DNA from: an uncultured Eubacteriales bacterium
GTDB taxonomy: Bacteria > Bacillota > Clostridia > Oscillospirales > UBA644
NCBI GenBank assembly: GCA_934438175.1
Contig: CAKSBH010000006.1
Span: 1 to 64,000, forward strand
DNA length: 64,000 nucleotides
Reading direction: 5' to 3'
Shown piece by piece: positions 9,286 through 16,965 of the stretch. The notes beneath the pieces were generated by a model. The model was not told where the DNA came from. It saw only the letters and a program-made list of their open reading frames with translations, and made no database searches. Both the position numbers and the translations under genes were made by a program. The stretch's first letter is position 1; each line of letters starts with the position of its first letter.

Positions 9286-11289
9286 ATGTGGAACGGGGCG
9301 CAGTGGATCTGGAAGGACGGGGAGATTCTCCGGGACGAAACGGTGGATTTTATCACCACGTTTGAGGGCGGCAGCGGCACGTACCGGCTGCTGCTTTCGG
9401 CGGTTACGGATTACAACGTGCTGGTCAACGGCACGCTTGCCGCCTTTGGGCAGTATGCGGATTATCCTTCCCATAAGATTTACGACGACATCGATCTTTC
9501 CCCGTTCGTGCGGGAGGGAACAAACGAGATGCGGATCACCGTGTGGTACGAGGGCGAGGATACGCAGACGCACCTTGCCGGCGAGCCGGGTCTGATTTTT
9601 GAGGTTCTGCGGGACGGCGTGTGCGTTTCCCATTCCTCGGAGGGGACGTTTTGCCGCCGCAATCCGAATTACGCGGCGGGCGAGCGGACGTTCATCACCG
9701 GTCAGCTCGGGCTGACCTGGCATTACGATGCCGCGGCGGACTGGGCGCCCTATGCTCCCAGCCGCGTTCAGCCGGACCGGTCCCGCCTTCTTTTTCCCCG
9801 TCCGCTCCGAAAAACGGTGCTCCGTGACCGGCTTCCGTTCCTGCCCGTGCAGATGGGCTCCTACCGGTATACCGACGGGGAGGGGGCAGGGCAGCGGATG
9901 GCGCACGCCGTTCTGCATCCCACCGGAACTCTGCGCGCCGAGCCCGGCGACGACGGCGTTTATCTCATCGCCGATGTCGGAGAAGAGACGGCGGGCTTTC
10001 TGGATTTCGATCTCACCGTTCCGTGCGCCTGCCATGCCGATATCGGCTACGGCGAGCATCTGCTGGACGGCAGATGCCGCACGGACGTCCGCGAATTTTC
10101 CGCGCAATACGAGCTGCGCCGGGGCAGAAACGGGCATCTGCACGCCTTCCGCCGGCTCGGTTGCCGGTATGTGCAGATCTTTCTTGCCGCGCCGGAGGCG
10201 GAGATTGCCTATCTCGGCATCCGTCCCACGGAATACCCGCTCACGGCACGTCCGTTCACCACGGGCGACCGCACCCGTGACCGCATCGACGAACTCTGCG
10301 TCCGCACCCTGCGCACGTGCCTGCACGAGCATTACGAGGACTGCCCCTGGCGGGAGCAGGCGCTGTATACGCTGGATTCCCGCAACCAGATGCTTTGCGG
10401 CTATGCCGTGTTCGGCGAGAAGGAAGCGGCACGCGCATCGCTGGAACTGATTTCCTGCGGCGTGCGGCAGGACGGGCTTCTGTCTCTCTGCTTTCCCGCC
10501 GGCAGGGATCTTCCCATTCCGTCGTATACCATGGCATATCTGCTGCAGATGAAGGAGTACGCCCAATACACCGGCGATCTTTCGCTGGCATCGGAGAAGT
10601 ACGGGCTTCTCTCCGGGCTGATCCGCACCTTCTCGGAGCGTCAGGGGGCGGACGGGCTGATTCCGCGCTTCCCAGACGGGCAGCGGCAGTACTGGAATTT
10701 TTACGAATGGGTGCCCGGTCTGGACGGGCACGACCCGGAAGAGAGCCCGGAAACGGACGCTCTGCTGAACGCGTGGTTCTCCCTCGGTCTGCAAAGCATG
10801 GCAACGCTGGCAGATATGCTGGGAAACGCCGGCGACGCCGGACAGTACCGGCTGCAGGCCGAGCTGGTCAACCGTGCCGTCTTCGCACGCTTTTACAGCC
10901 CGGAGCACCGGGTGTTTCTGTTTACCCCGCAGTCCGAGCGGATTCACGTTACGGTCAATGCCCTGTGTATGCTTTGCGGCGCGGCGGATTCCGTCGATGC
11001 CGCCCCTCTCGTCGCCCTGCTGAAGGACAACGGCAGAAGTGCCGGCGCCGTGCCCGCCTCGCTGTGTATGAACGGCTTCCGTTACGATGCCCTGCTTCGC
11101 TGTTCGGCGGCGTATGCCCCGCAGATTCTGTCGGATATCGACCGCATCTACGGCAGAATGCTGGAAGCCGGTGCCACCTCCGTATGGGAAACGGAGGGCG
11201 GAGCCGACGATTTCGACGGAGCCGGAAGTCTCTGTCACGGCTGGTCCGCGCTGCCGTCGTGGTATTACCGCACGCTTCTCCGCCGGTGA
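9286..11289 (+). CDS. GH78-like alpha-L-rhamnosidase (667 aa)
   Basis: Resembles family 78 alpha-L-rhamnosidases, which release rhamnose from glycans. The N-terminal part (1-200) begins WNGAQWIWKDGE and contains a beta-sandwich with WYEGEDTQTHL. The catalytic (alpha/alpha)6 barrel follows, marked by EDCPWREQALYTLDSRNQ (about 350-370), where GH78 enzymes have an acidic catalytic motif. WETEGGADDFDGAGSLCHGW near the C-terminus is also typical. No signal peptide is seen, so the enzyme is predicted cytoplasmic, acting on imported oligosaccharides. The start was set by AAGGAG before ATG 9286. It has its own promoter. The exact substrate cannot be read from sequence. Confidence 0.8.
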   Translation: MWNGAQWIWKDGEILRDETVDFITTFEGGSGTYRLLLSAVTDYNVLVNGTLAAFGQYADYPSHKIYDDIDLSPFVREGTNEMRITVWYEGEDTQTHLAGEPGLIFEVLRDGVCVSHSSEGTFCRRNPNYAAGERTFITGQLGLTWHYDAAADWAPYAPSRVQPDRSRLLFPRPLRKTVLRDRLPFLPVQMGSYRYTDGEGAGQRMAHAVLHPTGTLRAEPGDDGVYLIADVGEETAGFLDFDLTVPCACHADIGYGEHLLDGRCRTDVREFSAQYELRRGRNGHLHAFRRLGCRYVQIFLAAPEAEIAYLGIRPTEYPLTARPFTTGDRTRDRIDELCVRTLRTCLHEHYEDCPWREQALYTLDSRNQMLCGYAVFGEKEAARASLELISCGVRQDGLLSLCFPAGRDLPIPSYTMAYLLQMKEYAQYTGDLSLASEKYGLLSGLIRTFSERQGADGLIPRFPDGQRQYWNFYEWVPGLDGHDPEESPETDALLNAWFSLGLQSMATLADMLGNAGDAGQYRLQAELVNRAVFARFYSPEHRVFLFTPQSERIHVTVNALCMLCGAADSVDAAPLVALLKDNGRSAGAVPASLCMNGFRYDALLRCSAAYAPQILSDIDRIYGRMLEAGATSVWETEGGADDFDGAGSLCHGWSALPSWYYRTLLRR

Positions 11290-11327
11290 GAAGCGCGTGA
11301 CCGGAGCGACCGCCCCGGAATCCGGAT

Positions 11328-11504
11328 TCAGGATGTTCCGATCAGGCTGAAGACGCAGAGCGCCAGCTCCAGTGCCGTCAGCAGATACACCGTCACTTCC
11401 TCTGCCGTCAGCGGGCACAGCCGGGTGCGGCGTGCCACAACACGCACCGTGTGCAGGCAGAGAACGGCACATCCCAGCAGAATTCCCAGCATCCGAAACA
11501 GCAT
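11328..11504 (-). CDS. Possible small membrane protein (58 aa)
   Basis: The minus frame from ATG 11504 has GGAAGGGGG about 9 bases upstream. It encodes two hydrophobic stretches (LFRMLGILLGCAVLCL and VYLLTALELALCVFSL) separated by a basic turn (VVARRTRL). A longer GTG version would start at 11534. It lies between two convergently placed secreted-enzyme genes, in a 321-bp gap that otherwise shows nothing. No homologue is recognised, so it may be a chance frame. Confidence 0.4.
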   Translation of the reverse strand: MLFRMLGILLGCAVLCLHTVRVVARRTRLCPLTAEEVTVYLLTALELALCVFSLIGTS

Positions 11505-11611
11505 ACGCACAGCCCCCTTCCGTCCCGCTATCACTTTTCCCGTTCACGCGTCCGTTTATACGGAAATCGGAATAAAAACGGCTTTTGCCGCAATCAAGAG
11601 GAGGAAACCCT

Positions 11612-14182
11612 ATGAAAAAAACAGCAACGGCTCTGCTGGTTCTGCTGATGACGGCGTGTCTGGCGCTCGCGCTTGCCGTGTCCGCATCGGCGGCATACAT
11701 CTGGCCCACGGAGTACGGCGGGAAGACCGGTCTGGACTGGTCGTACCATCGCAACGCCGGCTATACCGACGGCAGAAAAAATTCCGACATCAACGCCGAG
11801 GTTTATCAGAACAAGGGCGAAAGCTTCGCCTATCGGCTCATTATGCTGCACGCCGGCTGTATGGAACTTCACGCGGACGGCTCCACCTACGATTCCTATG
11901 CCCGGGCGCTGCTTACCTATTATAACACCGACACCGGCACCTCGTTTGCCTACCCCACGGAGGGGCTGGACAGCGACAGTCCGGCGATGATCGATCTTGC
12001 CGTGCAGAAGAAGCTGGCGGAGCTTTCCGAAACGCAGAAAACGCGCGCGGCAGCGGAGATTCAGACCTACAACGACCTTCTTGCCGCCATCCAGACCCTG
12101 CGTGAGAACGCCTACGCCGACCGGATTATCTACCAGTACGACCTTCTGCCGGCACTGATGCGGGACGCCTACGATGCCATCGTGGATGCGGCGGATTCCA
12201 CGCCCGATCCGGATCCCGACCCGGACCCCGATCCCGATCCGGAGCCGACGGTAGCGCTTCGCTTCAAAAGCGGCTCGCTTTCCCTGCACGTGGATCTTTC
12301 CATCCTGTTCCGGATTTCGCAGTCCGAGCTGGAGCAGGGCGGCTATACCGATCCCTACGCCGTTTTTACGGTCAACGGCACCCCGCAGACCGTCACCGAG
12401 TATTCGGTGGAAGACGGCTCGTACGTCTTCCGCTTTTCCGGCATCGCCCCGTACAAAGCCGGCGATACCGTTGTCGCTACGCCGTATGCCACGTATAACG
12501 GCAGCGTGAAGGAGGGCAAGTCCGTATCCTACGGCGTCGGGTCTTACTGCTACCGCATGCTGGGCAGATTGTCCACCACCGCCGAGACCCGCACCATGCT
12601 GGTGGATCTTCTGAACTACTGCACCTCGTCGCAGATCTATGCCTCGTACCGCACGGATTCGCTGGTCAACGCGGCACTCACGCCGGAGCAGAAGCGCTGG
12701 GGAACCAACGCCGGCAAGGATCTCACCGGAGCATTGACCTCGCAGATAATCACCGTGGGAACCAACCGCCAGGTGTTCTGGGACAAGTATGTAATCGACG
12801 AGGGCGGAACGACGGCGACCCGGACGCTGAAGCACCCCGTACAGCGTGAGGTCGTCTACACCACGGACGCTCCCTGGGAGGGCAACTCCTGCGATTATTA
12901 CGGCATCATCACCGTAACCCGGGAGGACGGCTCCACCTTCTACCGTATGTATTACAACGCCTGGGATACCAACCGCTACTCCGGCAACGCGGACATCCGC
13001 ATCTGTGCCATCGAAAGCGAGGACGGCATCACCTGGACGCGCCCGGACTACGGTCTGTATTCGTTTGAGGGCAACAGCCATACCAACATCGTGATGCAGA
13101 CGGCAGAGGGCTTTGACAACTTCTTTGTGTTTGTCGACACCAATCCGAACTGCCCGGCTTCCGAACGATACAAGGCGGTCAGCGAATATCTGGGGCTGGA
13201 CGACTACGCCTCCCTGCACGGGTACACCTCGCCCGACGGTCTGCACTGGACGGAATGCGGGCGGCTCAAGAGCCAGGCGGACGGCAAGTTCGATTCTCTG
13301 AACACCTGCTTCTACAACCCGCAGGACGGACAGTATTATCTGTATTTCCGCGGCTATACCGACAACGTGCGCGACATCCGCGTGTCCAAGGCAGGAAGCT
13401 TTGAAACGCTGTTCGCCTCCGAAACCCGGCTGCTGACCTATACGGATTCCTACACCTATGCCCTGTATACCAACAACATCCAGCCGTATTACCGTGCCCC
13501 GCAGGTGTTTGTCGGCTTCCCCACGCGCTACAACGACCACGACATCACCTGGACGGAAAACATGGAATATCTGCCCGACCGCGCCGAGCGGTACGCCCGG
13601 TATCTGCAGAACAAACGCTATGCCACCACCACGACGGACGCGTTGTTTATGACCAGCCGTGACGGACTGACCTTCGACCGGTTCTCCTCGGCATGGGCAA
13701 CGGCGGGTCAGCAGCATTCCGGCAACTGGGTGTACGGCGACTGCTACTTCGCCTACGGAATGATCGAAACGCCCTCTTCGCATTCCTCCGAAATCCGGGA
13801 GCTTTCCCTGTACGCCTTTGAGGGCAAATTCAAGCCCGACGCATCCCGGCTTTACCGCTACACCACCCGCATCGACGGCTTTGCCTGCTATCAGGCGCCT
13901 TCGGCAGAAGAAGTCCGGGTGACCACAAAGCCGTTTGTCCTTTCCGGCACGTCCCTGTCGCTCAACTTCGCCACCGACGGAGCCGGCAGTGTGGTCGTGC
14001 GCATCCTGGACGAAAACGGCAGCGTCATCAACGAAAGCGACTACACCTCCTACACCATGTTCGGCGATCAGGTCGACCTCCCCGTCACCTTCTCCGGGGA
14101 TCTCTCCGCCCTGCAGGGCAGAACCGTCCGCCTGGAATTTTCCATGAGAAGCGCCGAAATCTACTCGTTCAAATTTGACTGA
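11612..14182 (+). CDS. Secreted modular protein with beta-propeller glycosidase-like domain (856 aa)
   Basis: A signal peptide (1 to about 28, ending SASAA) is followed by a module (29-200) with YIWPTEYGGKTGLDWSYH. After a DP-repeat linker (residues about 200-212) comes a second module (VALRFKSGSLSLHVDLSILF to about 365). Both modules recur in the protein at 21930-26234. The rest has repeated blades of the type found in GH32/GH43 five-bladed propellers: VFWDKYVIDEGG, FYRMYYNAWD, RICAIESEDGITWTRPDYG, YTSPDGLHWTE and MTSRDGLTFDRF. The start has GAGGAGG 8 bases upstream. It is exported and probably acts on extracellular polysaccharide; the substrate and the function of the N-terminal modules are unknown. 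Confidence 0.75.
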   Translation: MKKTATALLVLLMTACLALALAVSASAAYIWPTEYGGKTGLDWSYHRNAGYTDGRKNSDINAEVYQNKGESFAYRLIMLHAGCMELHADGSTYDSYARALLTYYNTDTGTSFAYPTEGLDSDSPAMIDLAVQKKLAELSETQKTRAAAEIQTYNDLLAAIQTLRENAYADRIIYQYDLLPALMRDAYDAIVDAADSTPDPDPDPDPDPDPEPTVALRFKSGSLSLHVDLSILFRISQSELEQGGYTDPYAVFTVNGTPQTVTEYSVEDGSYVFRFSGIAPYKAGDTVVATPYATYNGSVKEGKSVSYGVGSYCYRMLGRLSTTAETRTMLVDLLNYCTSSQIYASYRTDSLVNAALTPEQKRWGTNAGKDLTGALTSQIITVGTNRQVFWDKYVIDEGGTTATRTLKHPVQREVVYTTDAPWEGNSCDYYGIITVTREDGSTFYRMYYNAWDTNRYSGNADIRICAIESEDGITWTRPDYGLYSFEGNSHTNIVMQTAEGFDNFFVFVDTNPNCPASERYKAVSEYLGLDDYASLHGYTSPDGLHWTECGRLKSQADGKFDSLNTCFYNPQDGQYYLYFRGYTDNVRDIRVSKAGSFETLFASETRLLTYTDSYTYALYTNNIQPYYRAPQVFVGFPTRYNDHDITWTENMEYLPDRAERYARYLQNKRYATTTTDALFMTSRDGLTFDRFSSAWATAGQQHSGNWVYGDCYFAYGMIETPSSHSSEIRELSLYAFEGKFKPDASRLYRYTTRIDGFACYQAPSAEEVRVTTKPFVLSGTSLSLNFATDGAGSVVVRILDENGSVINESDYTSYTMFGDQVDLPVTFSGDLSALQGRTVRLEFSMRSAEIYSFKFD

Positions 14183-14199
14183 GCGTTCCGTTCGCATGA

Positions 14200-14228
14200 G
14201 CCCCCCGCACAGATGCGGGGGGCATTTT
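14200..14228 (+). terminator. Terminator of the propeller protein gene
   Basis: A perfect 10-bp stem GCCCCCCGCA/TGCGGGGGGC with loop CAGA is followed by ATTTTCT. Confidence 0.85.
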
Positions 14229-14274
14229 CTGCCGTTCCGGCGTTCCGGTTCCGTTTCACGTCCGGGCGCTTTCT

Positions 14275-14450
14275 CCGCATCCGTGCGGGAATGTGTCCGA
14301 AGAAAAAACAACCCTCTCCACACGGACGGCATGGCAATCTTTCCGTACGGCGTGCCGTATGCCCGAAAGAAAAAACAACCCTCCCCACACCCCCGCGCCG
14401 GGGAGGTTCCTCCGCATCTATGCGGGGATATGCCCGAAAGCCCGCCCCTC
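14275..14450. repeat. Three short hairpin-plus-tail repeats
   Basis: The 551-bp gap before the EF-G-like gene contains three similar units. Each has a small palindrome (14275-14288, 14346-14359, 14412-14425) with a different but self-complementary sequence, followed by a tail like TGCCCGAAAG. In the first two units the tail extends to GAAAAAACAACCCTCCCCACAC (one or two changes between copies). No gene is seen in this gap. Confidence 0.6.
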
Positions 14451-14641
14451 AAACTCCCGCGCCGGGAGCCCTCTCGGCGTCCGCGTTCCTGCCCGTCTTC
14501 GCCGGGAACCGTTGCCCCTTCCCGCATCCGCCCTTCCGCACGGGCGCGGGAGGGGCTTTTCCGGTCTTCCGTCCCCGTTGTTCAAAACATACACGGCGGC
14601 AACTTTTTCTTGGTAATAGTGACGAAACTAACAAAACACTC

Positions 14642-14670
14642 TTGCAATCTTTGGAGAAATCGTGTATACT
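14642..14670 (+). promoter_or_regulatory. Promoter of the EF-G-like gene
   Basis: TTGCAA, a 17-bp spacer and TATACT. It is 64 bp upstream of the start codon. Confidence 0.75.
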
Positions 14671-14684
14671 TTGTTTGAATAAAC

Positions 14685-14704
14685 GAAACTTTTTGAAAAG
14701 TTTC
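14685..14704 (+). promoter_or_regulatory. Perfect palindrome in the EF-G-like leader
   Basis: GAAACTTTT-TG-AAAAGTTTC, a 9-bp inverted repeat about 15 bp after the -10 box and 30 bp before the start codon. It could be an operator or an mRNA hairpin. There is no T run after it, so it is not a terminator. Confidence 0.5.
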
Positions 14705-14733
14705 ACAATACGGAAAGGGGATTTGTTTTTCTT

Positions 14734-16749
14734 ATGCAGTATTCGGCGGATAAAATCAGAAACCTATGCTTTTTGGGACACGGCGGTGTCGGCAAAACGT
14801 CACTCACCGAAGCGTTGCTGTATTTTACGGGCGGAATCGATCGTCTGGGTAACACGGCGGACGGCAACACGGTGTGCGATTTTGACGACGAGGAGATCCG
14901 GCGCAAAATCTCCATTTCCCTGGCGTCGGCACCGGTCGTCTGGAAGGATTATAAAATCAACATCATCGACACGCCGGGCTATTTCGACTTTGAGGGCGAG
15001 GTTCTTCAGGGTGTCCGTGCCGCAGAGACGGCGCTGGTTCTCGTTTCCGCGAAGGACGGCATCCATTACGGCACCACGAAAGCCACCAAACTGGCGGCGT
15101 CCCGTCACATGCCCATGATGTTCTTCATCACCAAGCTGGACGAGGAGAACGCCGATTATGCCAAAACGATGAATGCCATCCGCACCCGTTATGGCAAAAA
15201 TGTCTGCCCCATCACGTTTCCGATGATGAAGGACGGCGAGATGGTGGGATATGTGGACCTCATTGAGATGAAGGGCAAGAAGATTGTCAACAACAAGCCG
15301 GTCGAAATTCCCATTCCGGACGAATACCGGGAGGCGGTGGACGAACTCAAAACCGAACTGAACGAAACCATCGCGGAAACCGAAGAGGAACTGATGGAAA
15401 AATACTTTGCCGGCGAGGCGTTTACGGCGGAAGAGACCGTGCGCGCACTGAGCCACGGCGTGAAGGAGCGCAGCATCTTCCCGGTTCTCTGCGGCTCGGC
15501 AGTCACGCTGGCAGGGCTTGGCATTCTGCTGGATTTCATTGTCCGTTACGCACCGGCTCCGGCGGCGGATGCATCCGCCAAAACGGCACTGTACGTGTTC
15601 AAAACAACGGCGGACCCGTTTGTCGGCAAGATGTCGTATTTCAAGGTGCTTTCCGGCACGCTTCACAGCGGCGATTCCCTCACGAATCCCCGCAGCGGTG
15701 CCACGGAAAAGCTCGGCCATATCTTTACGGTCAAGGGCAAGAAGCAGACCGAGGTGCAGGAACTCGGCGCCGGTGATATCGGCGTTGTGACCAAGCTGAC
15801 GGCAACCTCCACCGGGGATGTTCTGGCAGACGGTGAATTCCTTCACAAGGAAGAACCCATTCAGTATCCCCGGCCGTGCCTCTCCATGGCAATCTATCCG
15901 GTCTCCAAGGGCGATGAAGATAAAATTGCCCAGGGTCTGCAGCGGCTTGCCGAGGAAGACCTCACCTTCAGTTATATCAACGACCCCGAAACGCACGAGC
16001 AGGTCATCAGCGGCATGGGCGATACGCACATTGACGTTCTGGTCTCCAAACTCAAAAGCAAATTCGGCGTCAACGTCGTGCTCCGCGAGCCGAAAATCGC
16101 TTACCGGGAAGCCATTCGCCGCAAGGTGAAGCAGCAGGGCAAGCACAAGAAGCAGTCCGGCGGTCACGGTCAGTACGGCGATGTGTGGATTGAGTTCGAG
16201 CCCTACGACGGCGACGATCTTCTGTTTGAAGAAAACGTATTCGGCGGAGCGGTTCCGAAAAACTTCTTCCCCGCCGTGGAAAAGGGTCTGCGTGAATGCG
16301 CGCAGCACGGCGTCCTGGCGGGCTACCCGGTTGTCGGGCTGAAGGCGACGCTGGTGGACGGCTCGTATCACGACGTGGACTCCTCCGAAATGTCGTTCAA
16401 GATGGCGGCGAGCATCGCGTTCAAGGAAGGTCTGAAGAACGCCGGCCCTGTGATTCTGGAGCCCATCGGCAAACTGCTGGTCACGGTTCCCGGAGCGATG
16501 ATGGGCGATGTCATCGGCGACATCACCAAGCGCCGCGGTCAGATCATCGGCATGACGCCCAAGGAGGACGGGTATCAGGAAATCGAGGCAGAGGTTCCCG
16601 TTGCCGAGATGCATTCCTACGCCATCGACCTGCGTTCGATGACCCGCGGCAGAGGCAGCTTCACGCTGGATTTCCTGCGCTATGCCGACGCCCCGTCCAA
16701 CGTGGCGCAGAAGGTGATTGAGGACGCCTCCAAAAACGCCGAAGAATAA
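14734..16749 (+). CDS. EF-G-like translational GTPase (671 aa)
   Basis: An elongation-factor-G-like GTPase of the second (EF-G2-like) type. Visible motifs are the P loop GHGGVGKTSLTEALL, IDTPGYFDFEGEV (G3) and ITKLDEENAD (G4), followed by domain II, domain IV and the C-terminal domain with LEPIGKLLVTVPGAMMGDVIGD. The P loop differs from canonical EF-G (GHVDHGKTT type), as in the EF-G-like subfamily whose cellular role is not settled. The start ATG has AAAGGGG unusually far upstream (about 14 bases). It has its own promoter and a palindromic leader. The canonical fusA is not in this window. Confidence 0.85.
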   Translation: MQYSADKIRNLCFLGHGGVGKTSLTEALLYFTGGIDRLGNTADGNTVCDFDDEEIRRKISISLASAPVVWKDYKINIIDTPGYFDFEGEVLQGVRAAETALVLVSAKDGIHYGTTKATKLAASRHMPMMFFITKLDEENADYAKTMNAIRTRYGKNVCPITFPMMKDGEMVGYVDLIEMKGKKIVNNKPVEIPIPDEYREAVDELKTELNETIAETEEELMEKYFAGEAFTAEETVRALSHGVKERSIFPVLCGSAVTLAGLGILLDFIVRYAPAPAADASAKTALYVFKTTADPFVGKMSYFKVLSGTLHSGDSLTNPRSGATEKLGHIFTVKGKKQTEVQELGAGDIGVVTKLTATSTGDVLADGEFLHKEEPIQYPRPCLSMAIYPVSKGDEDKIAQGLQRLAEEDLTFSYINDPETHEQVISGMGDTHIDVLVSKLKSKFGVNVVLREPKIAYREAIRRKVKQQGKHKKQSGGHGQYGDVWIEFEPYDGDDLLFEENVFGGAVPKNFFPAVEKGLRECAQHGVLAGYPVVGLKATLVDGSYHDVDSSEMSFKMAASIAFKEGLKNAGPVILEPIGKLLVTVPGAMMGDVIGDITKRRGQIIGMTPKEDGYQEIEAEVPVAEMHSYAIDLRSMTRGRGSFTLDFLRYADAPSNVAQKVIEDASKNAEE

Positions 16750-16752
16750 GCT

Positions 16753-16870
16753 TTCCCCCTTGGGGGAGGATCGTCCCGCCGACGATTCTTCCCTTTCCGT
16801 AAAGAGCCCCTTCCCCGCAGAGCCGGCGTGATCCGAATCCGGCTTTGCCTTTCCCCAGGGAAGGGGCTCC
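16753..16870 (+). terminator. Complex hairpins after the EF-G-like gene
   Basis: Two structures follow the stop. The first (about 16764-16792) pairs GGGAGGATCGTC with GACGATTCTTCCC. The second is nested: outer arms GAGCCCCTTCCC (16804-16815) and GGGAAGGGGCTC (16858-16869), inner arms AGCCGG (16821-16826) and CCGGCT (16839-16844). After it comes CCTCTCTTTTG. They may end transcription, or the second may be a mobile palindromic repeat. Confidence 0.5.
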
Positions 16871-16916
16871 CTCTCTTTTGCGGCGGAAATTCCCGGAAGT
16901 CCGTTTCTTTGCAGCG

Positions 16917-16947
16917 AAAAAGCCCCGGAATCGTGAGATTCCGGGGC
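16917..16947 (-). terminator. Terminator of the first GH123-like gene
   Basis: A perfect 11-bp stem GCCCCGGAATC with its complement, 4-nt loop, followed on the minus strand by TTTTTCGC. It lies 19 bp past the stop codon. Confidence 0.85.
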
Positions 16948-16965
16948 ATCTGCTTTGGGTTGTTG

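Noticed and set aside
12205..12246. GATCCC-type hexamer repeats as a possible binding-site array
   Set aside because: They encode the Asp-Pro linker of the secreted protein and follow its reading frame.
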